Shown: positions 8,344 through 17,412, numbered from the stretch's first letter. The stretch: DNA of 64,000 nucleotides from Myxococcus sp. RHSTA-1-4 (GCF_020037125.1 NZ_JAIQDG010000011.1:124001-188000); one strand, 5' to 3'. Notes: generated by a model not told the origin, from the letters alone. Program-made: numbers and translations.

Positions 8344-8904
8344 CTAGAAGCGTCCGCTCAGGCTCAGCCCCGCGGTGAAGAGGTCGCCCTCGTCGAAGCT
8401 GCCGGGGGCGATGTCCTCTCCGGCCATGACGCGGTACGTGGCGCGCGCGCCCATCGTCACGCCTTCGAGCAGGTATTCGAGGCCGGCCGAGACCGGCACC
8501 TCCATGACGAAGCCGTCAGCGAAGACGTTGGCGCCCGTCTCACCCGTCGGGTCGAGGTAGCTGACGCCCCCGCCCGCTCCCAGGAAGGGCGCCCAGCGGT
8601 TCGCCAGCACGGGCTGCAGCTTCACCAGGACGCCCAGGTTGTGGCGCCACAGCGCGCCGCTGTTGTCCTCCTCGAAGCCATTGGCCGAGCCCTCGTAACC
8701 CACCTCCAGGGCCAGGAATGAGAGGGGCCGGGCCTCGGCCTGGAGGCTCAGGAAGGAGCCCACGTTCGTCTGTCCGCCCAGGCCTCCCGTGAAGGCCGTC
8801 ACCCCGCTCTGCACCGTCAGTCCCCTGTCCTGCGCGAGCGCGGGAGCGGCCAGGGGCGCCACCGCGAGGACGACTGCACACCCGAAGAATCGCCGGAACC
8901 GCAT
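8344..8904 (-). CDS. Outer-membrane beta-barrel protein
   Basis: The 186-residue precursor has a signal peptide (MRFRRFFGCAVVLAVAPLAA, cleaved near ALAQ). The mature part has alternating hydrophobic strands, Gly-rich turns (GAGGGVSYLDP) and a C-terminal aromatic (LSLSGRF), all typical of small outer-membrane barrels recognised by BAM. Length fits an 8-stranded barrel. An AGGAGG ribosome site sits 7 bases before the ATG. It is convergent with metH and divergent from the MetE-core-like gene. No specific function can be read. Confidence 0.75.
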   Translation of the reverse strand: MRFRRFFGCAVVLAVAPLAAPALAQDRGLTVQSGVTAFTGGLGGQTNVGSFLSLQAEARPLSFLALEVGYEGSANGFEEDNSGALWRHNLGVLVKLQPVLANRWAPFLGAGGGVSYLDPTGETGANVFADGFVMEVPVSAGLEYLLEGVTMGARATYRVMAGEDIAPGSFDEGDLFTAGLSLSGRF

Positions 8905-9042
8905 GCGTCCCTCCTGTCGCCGACGGGATGCCTCTCCGGGCACCCTGCGGGAACGATGGGGCCGGCTGGAAAGGTCGGCCACCCGGCGGACCCGGGATGG
9001 TGGGGCCCCCCGGAAGAGGAGGGAGCGGATAGACTGGGGCCC

Positions 9043-10137
9043 ATGAGCGCGCCGAACATCCGCCGAGCCGTCCAGCTCCTGCCTGCCTGTGCGACCACCG
9101 GCATCGGGAGCCTGCCCCATACCCAGGTGGAGCTGGGCCTCCAGGCCGCGCTGGCCCTGGACATCCCCTTCCTGCCGCAGCTCCCCGTGGGGCACCCCTC
9201 CGAGCTGATGATTCCCGCGGCCCTGGAGGGGCTGCCGGGCCTGTCCTTCGACGACGAGGGCCTGTGCACGGTGGACCTGGCGGCCTGGGAGTCGGGCCGC
9301 GCGGACTTCGAGGCGCGGCTGGAGGCGGCGCTCTCGGCCGGAACCCTGGAGGCCTTCGAGCCTTCGCCGGAGGCGTGCCGCGCCTGGCGTCCCTTCCTGT
9401 GGGAGGTGGAGACGCGGAAGCTGGCCTTCGCGAAGGCGCAGCTCGCGGGGCCCTTCACGGTGCGCTCGGTGGCGCGCACCAGCACGGGCCAGCCGGCGCT
9501 GGAGGTGCCGGGGCTGGACCAGGTCATGTTCCGGCTGGTGCTGGCGCGCTCGCTGGCCATGGTGAAGGCGCTGCGGCGCGCGAACACCACGCCGCTGTTC
9601 TTCCTGGATGAGCCGGGGCTCTACGCCTTCCAGCGCACCAACCCGCGGCACCTGCTGGCGCTGCAGGAGTTGAAGCTGCTGGTGGTGGCGCTCCAGCGCG
9701 AGGGCGCGCTGGTGGGCGTGCACTGCTGCGGCAACACGGACTGGGGCGCGCTGCTGGACGTGCAGCCGGACCTGCTGTCCCTGGACGTGCGGCTGTCGCT
9801 GGATGCCATGGTGGAGGAGCGCGACGCGCTGGAGCGCTTCCTCGCGTCGGGGGCGACGCTCAGCCTGGGCATTGTCCCCACGGACCTGGCGTCCTCGTAC
9901 GAGGTGGGGGAGCTGGTGGACTCGGTGGAGGCGACGCTGAAGGCGGCGCTGCCGCGCGGCTTCACCTTCCCGCGGGTGGTGTCCACCGTGGTGCTGACGC
10001 CCGCGTGCGGGCTGGCGATGCGCTCGGTGGTGGACGCCGAGCGCATCCTGGAGGAGCTGAAGGCGGCGCAGCGGCGGCTCCGCGGAGCGCTCGAGGCCGA
10101 GCGTCCCGTCGGGTTCCAGTCACCGACTCCCCATTGA
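9043..10137 (+). CDS. MetE-core-like zinc methyltransferase family protein
   Basis: The 364-residue protein resembles the C-terminal catalytic half of cobalamin-independent methionine synthase. It has GIGSLPHT near the N-terminus, a DEPG motif at 189-192 (MetE has DEPA), the zinc pair HxC at His227/Cys229 (VGVHCCGNTDW), and the third thiolate Cys322 in TPACGLAMRS. The N-terminal MetE half is absent. Family members called core-MetE or MesA-D take methyl groups from methylcobalamin or corrinoid proteins rather than folate. Residue Cys228 next to the HxC motif is unusual. It lies beside metH but has no copy of the palindrome seen before the regulator. Substrate is inferred only. Confidence 0.8.
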   Translation: MSAPNIRRAVQLLPACATTGIGSLPHTQVELGLQAALALDIPFLPQLPVGHPSELMIPAALEGLPGLSFDDEGLCTVDLAAWESGRADFEARLEAALSAGTLEAFEPSPEACRAWRPFLWEVETRKLAFAKAQLAGPFTVRSVARTSTGQPALEVPGLDQVMFRLVLARSLAMVKALRRANTTPLFFLDEPGLYAFQRTNPRHLLALQELKLLVVALQREGALVGVHCCGNTDWGALLDVQPDLLSLDVRLSLDAMVEERDALERFLASGATLSLGIVPTDLASSYEVGELVDSVEATLKAALPRGFTFPRVVSTVVLTPACGLAMRSVVDAERILEELKAAQRRLRGALEAERPVGFQSPTPH

Positions 10138-10144
10138 GCGGGGA

Positions 10145-10369
10145 CTACTGGCGGCCGAGGCTCAGCTCGCGCTCGGCCTGGAACCAGTCCTGCTCGGGGT
10201 TGCCGGGCGTGCCACCCCGGGCGAGGAAGATTTCATAGGCGCGCCGGGCAATCTGCTCGTGCGTGGGGGTGTTCCGGGGCGCCGGGGCCACGGCCATCGT
10301 GCTCGGGGGCCGCGCCGGCGTGCTCGCCGGGGTGTGCTGGGGCTGCTTGTTGGCGGTGTTGCGTGCCAT
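10145..10369 (-). CDS. DUF2934 domain protein
   Basis: The 74-residue product has a 35-residue Ala/Pro/Thr-rich lead and then a DUF2934 domain (IARRAYEIFLARGG...DWFQAEREL). This short helical domain of unknown role is common in Proteobacteria. The ATG has a strong GGAGGAG site. The gene is convergent with the MetE-core-like gene, only 8 bases apart. A 260-base stretch without clear features separates it from mutY. Confidence 0.75.
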   Translation of the reverse strand: MARNTANKQPQHTPASTPARPPSTMAVAPAPRNTPTHEQIARRAYEIFLARGGTPGNPEQDWFQAERELSLGRQ

Positions 10370-10629
10370 GGGAGGCTCCTCCGGTGAATTTGGCGCGCGG
10401 AGTTTGGGACTCGGGTGGGGCACGCGAAAGCGACCCCTCGGGTCAGGGGTTCTCGGAGCAACAGGACGGACGCGACACTGTCGGGTGGTGCACGGAAGCT
10501 CCGGCGCACCGTCGCTCCGGGTGGAGGCTGCCCGCACGGGCGGGACGTGCGGGATGCTGGTGTCAGGGCTCGGGTGGACGAAGCCGGCGTGGCCCCCGGC
10601 AGGGTGGGCGCCGGTGAACCCGCCCGGTG

Positions 10630-11991
10630 TCAGCCGCCGTTGAGCACGCCCGAGCCGAGCGCGGCGTCCAGCGCGCGCTGCATGGCGGTGCTCATGCCGA
10701 GCGCGGCGGCCTCGGCGGGCGTGCACCAGCGCAGCTCCTGGAAGGCGGGAGCGCGGGTGGGGCGCTGGGGGCCGGACACGCGGAGCAGGCGCAGCGTGAG
10801 GTCGCGGTGCGTGAGCTGCCGCTTCACCGTGCCCAGCGCGGCCTCCAGCTTCACCTCCGAGCCCAACGAGGCCGCGAGCCGGACGATGGCCTCGGCTTCC
10901 GCCAGGTCTTCCTCCACCTCGGCGGCGGGCAACTCCCACAGCCCCCCGAAGAGGCCCGCGTCCGCGCGGCGCGCGAAGAGGAGGGTGCCCGCATGCGGCC
11001 ACACCGCGAGGGCCAGCGTCAGCTTCTTCGGCGTCGCGCGCACCTTGGCGGGAGGTAGCTCGTCCACGCGGCCCTTGCGGAAGGCGACGCACGCGCCACG
11101 CACGGGGCACAGCAGGCACAGCGGGCTCTCCGGCCGGCAGGTGGTGGCGCCGTGCTCCATGAGGGCTTGATTGAAGTCACCTGGGCGCTCGCCCTTCACC
11201 AGTGCGGTGGCCAGGGCCCAGAGGGCGGCCTCGCGCTCCTTGTCACCGGGGAGGCCCTCCACCTCGAAGATGCGCGACAGCACGCGCGCCACGTTGCCGT
11301 CCACGAGAGGGGCTTCCTCTCCGAAGGCGATGGAGGCCACCGCGCCCGCGGTGTAGCGGCCGAAGCCGGGCAGGGTGAGCAGCTCCTCGGCGGTGGAGGG
11401 CAGCCCGCCGCCAAAGCGCGCCACCACCTCCTGCGCGGCGCGGTGCAGGTTGCGCGCGCGGCTGTAGTAGCCGAGGCCCTTCCACCCGGCGAGCACGTCG
11501 TCCAGCGGCGCGGACGCCAGCGCGAGCGCCGTGGGGAAGCGCGCGAGGAAGCGCTCCCAGTAGGGAATCACCGTGGACACCTGCGTCTGCTGGAGCATCA
11601 CCTCGCTCAGCCAGATGGCGTACGGGTCCCTCGTGCGGCGCCACGGCAGGTCCCGCTTGTTGCGGTCGTACCAGCCCAGCAGCGGGCCGCGCACGGCGGC
11701 CAGGTGCCCGGGGGCGGGGGACGCGGTAGGAGGAGGAGCCGCGGTTCGTTTCGCGCGGGAAGCTCGCGTGGTGATGGCTTGCCCGGCTCCTTCAGCGTCG
11801 GGCGTCGGCGCGGACGTGCCGGAGCGCTTCGCCCGCCCCGTGGCGGTATCGTCCTTCGTGCGCCCGTTCTTTGCCGTGGCGAGCGCCGTGCGCTTCGTGC
11901 GAGGCGCCGGACCGTCGGAGTGGGCTTGCACATCGGCGGCCGGGGCCGGAGGGGCCTCGGCCCGCTTCCTACGGGGACCGCGGGGGCTCAT
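10630..11991 (-). CDS. mutY: A/G-specific adenine DNA glycosylase
   Basis: MutY removes adenine mispaired with 8-oxoguanine. The 453-residue product has the catalytic Glu130 in WLSEVMLQQTQV, a helix-hairpin-helix LPGFGRYTAGAV, Asp231 in VDGNVARVLSR, and a [4Fe-4S] motif C285-x6-C292-x2-C295-x5-C301. A C-terminal NUDIX-like 8-oxoG recognition domain follows. About 95 N-terminal residues (Ala, Pro, Lys, Arg rich, low complexity) precede the normal family start and are unusual. A shorter start is possible, but the ATG used here overlaps the stop of the upstream SDR gene (ATGA), which supports coupling. Confidence 0.93.
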   Translation of the reverse strand: MSPRGPRRKRAEAPPAPAADVQAHSDGPAPRTKRTALATAKNGRTKDDTATGRAKRSGTSAPTPDAEGAGQAITTRASRAKRTAAPPPTASPAPGHLAAVRGPLLGWYDRNKRDLPWRRTRDPYAIWLSEVMLQQTQVSTVIPYWERFLARFPTALALASAPLDDVLAGWKGLGYYSRARNLHRAAQEVVARFGGGLPSTAEELLTLPGFGRYTAGAVASIAFGEEAPLVDGNVARVLSRIFEVEGLPGDKEREAALWALATALVKGERPGDFNQALMEHGATTCRPESPLCLLCPVRGACVAFRKGRVDELPPAKVRATPKKLTLALAVWPHAGTLLFARRADAGLFGGLWELPAAEVEEDLAEAEAIVRLAASLGSEVKLEAALGTVKRQLTHRDLTLRLLRVSGPQRPTRAPAFQELRWCTPAEAAALGMSTAMQRALDAALGSGVLNGG

Positions 11992-12800
11992 GCGTCCTTC
12001 TTCTTCGGAGGGGCCGCCATGCGGCGGGCGATGCGGTCGAACAGTCCGGGCACGAGCCGGTTGGCCAGCACCATGACGCGGCCGGGAAGGGTGAGCACGG
12101 TGTCGCGGCGGCCGCGCAGGCTCGCGCGCACCATGGCGGTGGCCACGTCCTCGGCGGACATGGCCTTGAGCGGAATGGCCTCCTGCCGCCAGCCCTCCGC
12201 GTGGAGGCGGTTCTCCCGGAACTCGCTCTCCGTGAGGCCCGGGGAGACGAGCAGCACGCGGATGCCCTCGGCGGCCAGCTCCGCGCGCAGCGACTCGGTC
12301 ATCGCGTTCACCGCGGCCTTGGACGCGCAATAGCCTCCCAGCAGCGGCAGCCCCCGGTGGCCCAGCACCGAGCTGACGTTGACCACCTGGGCGCCGGGGC
12401 GCCTGCGCAACAGCGGCATCGCCGCCCGTGTCACCCGCCACAGGCCGAACACGTTCAGCTCGAAGACCTGCCGGAGCTGTGCCTCGCTGATGGCCTCCAG
12501 CGGCCCGTAGAGCCCCTGGCCGGCATTGTTGACGAGCACGTCCAGCCCGCCGAACGCGGCCTCTGTCTCGCGCATGAGCCGCTCTACGTCCTCGCCCACG
12601 GTGACGTCGCACCGCACGGGCAGTGCCCTCACGCCGAGTGACGCCACTTCACGGGCCGCGTCCTCCACCCGCGGAAGGCGCCGGGCGGCGAGCACGACGT
12701 CCGCGCCCGCCTCCGCATACCGCTTCGCCGCCGCCCGCCCGATGCCGCCGGAAGCCCCCGTAATGAGGACCACCCGGCCCTTGAAGGGTTGGGTCTTCAT
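11988..12800 (-). CDS. Short-chain dehydrogenase/reductase
   Basis: This is a 270-residue classical SDR with a Rossmann fold: cofactor loop TGASGGIG, NNAG motif, Ser in VNVSSVLGH, and the catalytic YCASK. The C-terminal tail is basic and hydrophobic (MVLANRLVPGLFDRIARRM), suggesting membrane association. Substrate cannot be read. The ATG at 12800 puts the Rossmann strand near the N-terminus; an upstream ATG at 12848 gives only extra sequence. It is the first gene of a pair with mutY. Confidence 0.85.
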   Translation of the reverse strand: MKTQPFKGRVVLITGASGGIGRAAAKRYAEAGADVVLAARRLPRVEDAAREVASLGVRALPVRCDVTVGEDVERLMRETEAAFGGLDVLVNNAGQGLYGPLEAISEAQLRQVFELNVFGLWRVTRAAMPLLRRRPGAQVVNVSSVLGHRGLPLLGGYCASKAAVNAMTESLRAELAAEGIRVLLVSPGLTESEFRENRLHAEGWRQEAIPLKAMSAEDVATAMVRASLRGRRDTVLTLPGRVMVLANRLVPGLFDRIARRMAAPPKKKDA

Positions 12801-12923
12801 GCCGCGCGCACCATACCCTCCTGGTAGCGTCCCCAAAGTGTCTTTCAACCGGAGGCGGGCGCTCGTTTCCCTGCTCGTTCCCCTTCTGGAGGGGCAGGCG
12901 AACGCCTAGGATGCGCCGCTTCC

Positions 12924-13889
12924 ATGCGGCGTCCCACCCTCAGCAACGACTTCTCCTGGTCCAAGAGCCGCCACGAGAAGTTCTCCGAGTGCCTCCGGGC
13001 CTATTACCTCTACTACTACCGCTCCTGGGGCGGGTGGGAGGCGGACGCGCCGAAGGACGTGCGGGAGCTGTACGTGCTGAAGAAGCTGGCCAACCGCTTC
13101 AGTTGGGCCGGCAGCGTGGTGCACGAGGCCATCAAGGACGTGCTGCTCGACTGGCGGGCGGGGCGCGCCGTGGACCCGGCGGTGGTGGAGACGCGGGCGC
13201 GCAAGCTGATGCAGGACGACTTCCGGCATTCACGCGGCAAGGCGTACTGGACGCAGAAGTACCGCAAGCAGTTCACCGGCCTGGTGGAGCACGAGTACGG
13301 CGACGTGGTGCCGGACGACGCGTGGAAGCAGAACTGGGAGACGGTTCGCTCGGCGCTGGCCTGGTTCTTCACGTCGCGCTGGCCCCAGGTGGCCAGGGGG
13401 ATGAAGCCCGAGCAGTGGCTGGAGGTGGATGCGGGCTTTGACTTCGCGCACTTCACGCTGGACGGGGTGAAGGTCTTCGCCATCCCTGACTTCGCCTTCG
13501 TGGACGCGGACGGCACCACGGTGGTGGTGGACTGGAAGACGGGCAAGGCGCGCGACGGGTACGACGAGCAGGTGCTCGGCTACGCGCTCTACGTGTCGCA
13601 GCGCTACCGCGTTCCGGTGGAGAAGGTGCGCGCCTCGCTGGTGTACCTCAACGAGGGGAAGGAGCAGGACGTGATGGTGGACCCGGCGGCCATGGACTCG
13701 TTCCGCCGGCACTTCGAGGGGAGCGTGGCGAAGATGCGGGCCCTGCTGAAGGACCCGGTCACCAACACCCCGCTGGACGCGTCCGCCTTCCCGCCCACCG
13801 AGGCGCTGACTGCCTGCGCGCGCTGCGTCTTCCGGCGCCCCTGCGGGCGCGAGGCCGCCGCGGCCCAGGCGCAGCAGCAGGTGGCGTAG
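12924..13889 (+). CDS. RecB/Cas4-like PD-(D/E)XK nuclease with a probable Fe-S cluster
   Basis: The 321-residue protein has a PD-(D/E)XK nuclease core: His67 (GSVVHEAI), Asp189 in AIPDFAFVD, D203-x-K205 in VVDWKTGK, and Gln216 in EQVLGYALYV. One cysteine near the N-terminus (Cys23) and three near the C-terminus (C298-x2-C301-x5-C307) match the split iron-sulfur staple of Cas4 and AddB. Single-strand exonuclease activity would fit this fold. It stands alone, with no helicase, CRISPR genes or AddA beside it. The other strand on each side carries the SDR-mutY pair and tcdA. Confidence 0.85.
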   Translation: MRRPTLSNDFSWSKSRHEKFSECLRAYYLYYYRSWGGWEADAPKDVRELYVLKKLANRFSWAGSVVHEAIKDVLLDWRAGRAVDPAVVETRARKLMQDDFRHSRGKAYWTQKYRKQFTGLVEHEYGDVVPDDAWKQNWETVRSALAWFFTSRWPQVARGMKPEQWLEVDAGFDFAHFTLDGVKVFAIPDFAFVDADGTTVVVDWKTGKARDGYDEQVLGYALYVSQRYRVPVEKVRASLVYLNEGKEQDVMVDPAAMDSFRRHFEGSVAKMRALLKDPVTNTPLDASAFPPTEALTACARCVFRRPCGREAAAAQAQQQVA

Positions 13890-13892
13890 CGG

Positions 13893-14786
13893 CTACCGCG
13901 TCGCCGCCAGCCGCCGCACCACCACGCCGGCCGCGTTCATGCCGAAGCACGACGTGACGAAGGCCACGCTGCCGTCAATCTGGGTGCGGTGGTCGCAGGT
14001 GTGGAAGTCATTGTCCTGCGGGCACACGCACAGGAAGCCGTCGGTGGCGTCGTCGTACTGCAAGGCCACGGGCAGCCGCCGCGCCTCGATGGAGTAGACG
14101 GCGGTGATGCCGGTGTGCCGGTCCGTCTCCACCCCGTACTTGCGCTTGAGCAGCTTGCGGATGTCCTTGGCGAACGGGTCCATGTGCGTCTCGGACAGGT
14201 CCTCCACGCGGATGGCCGTGGGGTCCAGCCGGCCCGCGGCGCCCATGGAGCTGACCACGGGGATTCCCAGCGTCACGCAGCGGTGCAGCAGGTGCAGCTT
14301 CGCCTTCACGTTGTCGATGGCGTCCACCACGAAGTCGTACTGGCCGGCCTGCAGCATCTGCTCGGCCACCTCCTCGCGGTAGAACTCGCGCAGGGCCTCG
14401 ACCCGGGCCTGCGGATTGATTTCCTGGCAGCGCTGCCCCATCAGCTCCGCCTTGGACTTGCCCACGGACTTCACCGTGGCGTGGAGCTGGCGGTTGGTGT
14501 TGGTGACGCACACGTCGTCATGGTCCACCAGCGTGAGGTGGCCGATGCCGCTGCGCACCAGGCCCTCGGCGGCGTAGCTGCCCACGCCGCCCAGGCCGAA
14601 GACCACCACGCGGGCATTGGCCAGCCGCTCCATGGCGGAGTCGCCCAGCAGCCGGCCTGTCCGGTCGAAGCGCCGCGACAGCTTGAAGGGGCGGGCGAGC
14701 GAGTTCTCGGTCCGGTCCTGGGCCGCCGGGGGGGCGGGCGGAGTCTCTGTCTCGGGAGCGGCGGGGGGGAGCGGCTGCGGGTTCAT
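13893..14786 (-). CDS. tcdA: tRNA threonylcarbamoyladenosine dehydratase
   Basis: TcdA (CsdL) uses ATP to convert t6A37 in tRNA to the cyclic form ct6A. The 297-residue product has the E1-like ThiF/MoeB fold: GLGGVGSYAAEGLVRSG nucleotide loop, DHDDVCVTNTNRQ, and the conserved DAIDNVKAK. The C-terminal part has FVTSCFGMNAAG, typical of TcdA. About 35 residues at the N-terminus are Pro/Glu-rich and not part of the fold. It is downstream of tatD with a 28-base gap. Confidence 0.92.
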   Translation of the reverse strand: MNPQPLPPAAPETETPPAPPAAQDRTENSLARPFKLSRRFDRTGRLLGDSAMERLANARVVVFGLGGVGSYAAEGLVRSGIGHLTLVDHDDVCVTNTNRQLHATVKSVGKSKAELMGQRCQEINPQARVEALREFYREEVAEQMLQAGQYDFVVDAIDNVKAKLHLLHRCVTLGIPVVSSMGAAGRLDPTAIRVEDLSETHMDPFAKDIRKLLKRKYGVETDRHTGITAVYSIEARRLPVALQYDDATDGFLCVCPQDNDFHTCDHRTQIDGSVAFVTSCFGMNAAGVVVRRLAATR

Positions 14787-14814
14787 GGCGGTCCTCTTAT
14801 AACGCGACGCTCGC

Positions 14815-15612
14815 CTACCGCGATGGGGGAGGGAAAGCTTCCCGGAAGAACCGGCGGGCGTTCTCGGTCGTCCGCCGGGCGACCTCCTCGACGGGCTCTC
14901 CCCGGACGTGGGCCATGCCCGCGATGATGTGGGGCAGGTAGCCGGGCTCGGAGCGCTCTCCCCGGTGGGGCGTGGGGGCCTGGTCCGGCGCGTCCGTCTC
15001 CACCATCAGCCGCTCCAGGGGGATGGCCCGCAGCGCGTCCAGGGGCTTTCGCGCCTCCGCCCAGGTGACGGGGCCCGCGAAGGAGAAGTGGCAGCCCTTC
15101 TGGAGGTAGAAGCGCGCCAGCTCCACGCCGCCGCTGTAGCTGTGCATCAGCACGCCCGCCTCGGGCAGCTCCTCCTGCTTCATCAGGTCGATGAGCGCGG
15201 GGTGCAGCCGGTGGCAGTGCATCAGCACCGGCAGCCCGTGCTTTCGCGCCAGGGCCAGATGCCGCCGGAGGACGGACACCTGCCGCTCCAGCGGAGCGCC
15301 GGGAAGGGAGGGGCCGTCCAGGCCGCACTCACCCACGGCCGCGGCGCCGCCCCGGGAGAGCAGGGCATCGAGGTGCTCGAGGACGGCCTCGTCCTCCTCG
15401 GGCGGCAGCTCCGGGAGGAGCTGCGGGTGGATGCCCAGGCCCACCTGGAGGCGCGCGTCCTGACGGGACAGCTCCAGCAGCGGCTCCCAGTCATGAGGGC
15501 CGACGCCCGGAATCACGATGCCGTGCAGGCCCGCGGCCCAGGCGCGTTCGAGCACCGCGGGGCGGTCCGGGTCGAAGCGTGTCGCATCCAGGTGGCAGTG
15601 GGTGTCTATCAT
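14815..15612 (-). CDS. tatD: TatD-family metal-dependent hydrolase
   Basis: The 265-residue protein has the TatD TIM-barrel metal sites: IDTHCHLD at the N-terminus, Glu in VGECGLD, His in MHCHRLHP and MHSYSGG, and Asp in METDAPD. TatD enzymes are Mg-dependent 3'-5' DNases or D-aminoacyl-tRNA-related hydrolases. The start at 15612 gives the standard N-terminus; an upstream ATG at 15651 adds 13 residues and enters the intergenic region. Probably transcribed with tcdA. Confidence 0.9.
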   Translation of the reverse strand: MIDTHCHLDATRFDPDRPAVLERAWAAGLHGIVIPGVGPHDWEPLLELSRQDARLQVGLGIHPQLLPELPPEEDEAVLEHLDALLSRGGAAAVGECGLDGPSLPGAPLERQVSVLRRHLALARKHGLPVLMHCHRLHPALIDLMKQEELPEAGVLMHSYSGGVELARFYLQKGCHFSFAGPVTWAEARKPLDALRAIPLERLMVETDAPDQAPTPHRGERSEPGYLPHIIAGMAHVRGEPVEEVARRTTENARRFFREAFPPPSR

Positions 15613-15733
15613 TGAGCACGCAGCGGCGGTTCGCCGTTCAATCAGAAACACGGTTTCCGGCCATGCCCCCCAGAGCGAGCACGGCCCCGAGCCACGAAGC
15701 TATACGCGGCCCTCGCTTCTTCGGAGGGTCTTT

Positions 15734-17248
15734 ATGACCAAACGTGTCGTTGTCAGCGCGCTGTGCTGCGCGCTGTGGGTGCTCACGACGGGGTGTGAGG
15801 ATGAGTGTGTCGACCAGTTCGACTGCCGCAACGACAACGGGCAGCCGGACGAGGGGCAGGAGTGGGTCTGCAACGACGATAACGAGTGCGAGCAGCGTGC
15901 GGTGACGCAGCCGCCCGAGCCGGACGCGGGCACGGGTGGGGAAGAGGATGCGGGGACCGACGCGGGCACGGGTGGGGAAGAGGATGCGGGCACCGACGCC
16001 GGCACGGACATGGACGCCGGTACCGACGCGGGCAGCATGAGCGTTCCGAAGGGCGAGGCCTGCGTCTCGTCGGCGGACTGCATGGCCGGCCTTCGCTGCG
16101 AGGGCGCCGCGGGGAGCACCACGTGCCAGGCGATGCATGTCGCGGTGTCGGCCGTCGAGGACGCCAATGACGACGCGAAGGCGCTCGTCATGCGCTTCGA
16201 CACGCCCGGCATGACGCCGCTGACGGGTGACGGTGTGGAGAGCAGCCATCCGCGCTGGGGCCCGGGCGGCGCGGGCATCGCCTTCGTGCAGGGGGCGACG
16301 GCCTCGGCCGCGGGCGAGCTCGCGGTGCGTGACATCCCGCTCGTCGAGGGGCAGTCCACCGTCCTCGCGGATGGAGGCACCGGCGGCACCACCCGGTTCT
16401 GGTACACGGAGTGGGAGCCGGGCAACTCCATTGCATGGGTGCGGCAGAACGGCTCGAGCCGGTCCGGCATCTCCGCGGTGCCGACGGATGGCGGCTCCGT
16501 GGTGGAGGTGACCCAGAGCGGCACGTTCCCCGACTGGAAGGACGGCACCACCTTCGCGTTCAGCACCGCCACCCTGGGCCTGTCGACCCTGACGCTGGCC
16601 GAGGGCGCGGCGCCCACGCCCATCGCGAACTCGGGCGGTACGGCGGAGCAGCCGCACTACAACCGCGCCAACGACCAGCTTCTCTTCCTGGCCAATCCCG
16701 ACAACAAGACGGTGACCTTCGACGGCGACGCTGACCCGACGCCGCTGCCCAGGCTCTACACCATCCAGGTGACCGGCGGCGGGCAGCCCCAGTTGATTGC
16801 CGACTACACCAGCGTGTCCGCCACGGATGGCGCCATCGAGTCGTTCATCGCCAACCCGAACTGGGCTCCGGACGGGAGCTGGGCCGCGTACGTCCGCGCG
16901 TACTACTTCAAGCCCACGGCGGGGGACGCGGTGCTCTGCGGCGGCGGGGACGCGCGCTGCGCGGGCACTCCGGGCAACCGCATCTTCCTGCGCCGCATCA
17001 ACCCCCAGGACGGCACCCCCACGCAGGACCCGGAGGTGGAGCTCGCCGAGGGGGCCACGCTCCCGTCGTTCTCCCCGGATGGCCGTCACGTCGCCTACAT
17101 CAAGGGCGGGCAGCTCTACGTCCAGCAGATTGACCCGGCCACGGGAAGGGCGCCCGAGGGCGTCGGCCCCATCATCCATCCGAAGGGCGGCTACACCTTG
17201 CAGACCCGCGACGGCGATGACCACCGCCCGCGCTGGCAGCCCAAGTAG
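15734..17248 (+). CDS. Lipoprotein with TolB/PD40-like beta-propeller
   Basis: The 504-residue precursor has a signal peptide with lipobox LTTGC and a Cys-rich segment (ECVDQFDC, then WVCNDDNEC). A D/A/G/T/E linker follows, made of imperfect 12-residue repeats (about residues 63-98). A short ASSADCMAGLRCEG segment comes next, then several PD40-type blades (SFSPDGRHVAYIKGG near the end). Such propellers are protein-interaction or carbohydrate-binding modules on the cell surface. GGAGG lies 7 bases before the ATG. The gene is monocistronic, followed by a strong hairpin. Confidence 0.8.
   Translation: MTKRVVVSALCCALWVLTTGCEDECVDQFDCRNDNGQPDEGQEWVCNDDNECEQRAVTQPPEPDAGTGGEEDAGTDAGTGGEEDAGTDAGTDMDAGTDAGSMSVPKGEACVSSADCMAGLRCEGAAGSTTCQAMHVAVSAVEDANDDAKALVMRFDTPGMTPLTGDGVESSHPRWGPGGAGIAFVQGATASAAGELAVRDIPLVEGQSTVLADGGTGGTTRFWYTEWEPGNSIAWVRQNGSSRSGISAVPTDGGSVVEVTQSGTFPDWKDGTTFAFSTATLGLSTLTLAEGAAPTPIANSGGTAEQPHYNRANDQLLFLANPDNKTVTFDGDADPTPLPRLYTIQVTGGGQPQLIADYTSVSATDGAIESFIANPNWAPDGSWAAYVRAYYFKPTAGDAVLCGGGDARCAGTPGNRIFLRRINPQDGTPTQDPEVELAEGATLPSFSPDGRHVAYIKGGQLYVQQIDPATGRAPEGVGPIIHPKGGYTLQTRDGDDHRPRWQPK
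15923..15994 (+). repeat. 36-bp tandem repeat within the lipoprotein linker
   Basis: Two adjacent 36-bp units (starting 15923 and 15959) are nearly identical, and a third partial unit starts at 15995. They are in frame and encode the acidic D/A/G/T/E linker, so they probably change length by slippage. Confidence 0.8.
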
Positions 17249-17277
17249 TCCCAGGCGCCTGATGCCCTGACGTACGA

Positions 17278-17307
17278 GGCCCGCGTCCCGCCGGAGGGAC
17301 GCGGGCC
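17278..17307 (+). terminator. Strong hairpin after the beta-propeller lipoprotein gene
   Basis: A perfect 12-bp stem (GGCCCGCGTCCC pairing with GGGACGCGGGCC) has a 6-base loop and starts 30 bases after the stop. No U-run follows. Confidence 0.7.
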
Positions 17308-17412
17308 TGCGTCTGTCCACTCGGTGGAGGCGGAGTCTTGCTTCCCCCGGAAAAGGGACATAGGCAGGGCGCCTCCTTTGCCCCGGCAGGGGCTCTCCCT
17401 TGGAGGACACGC

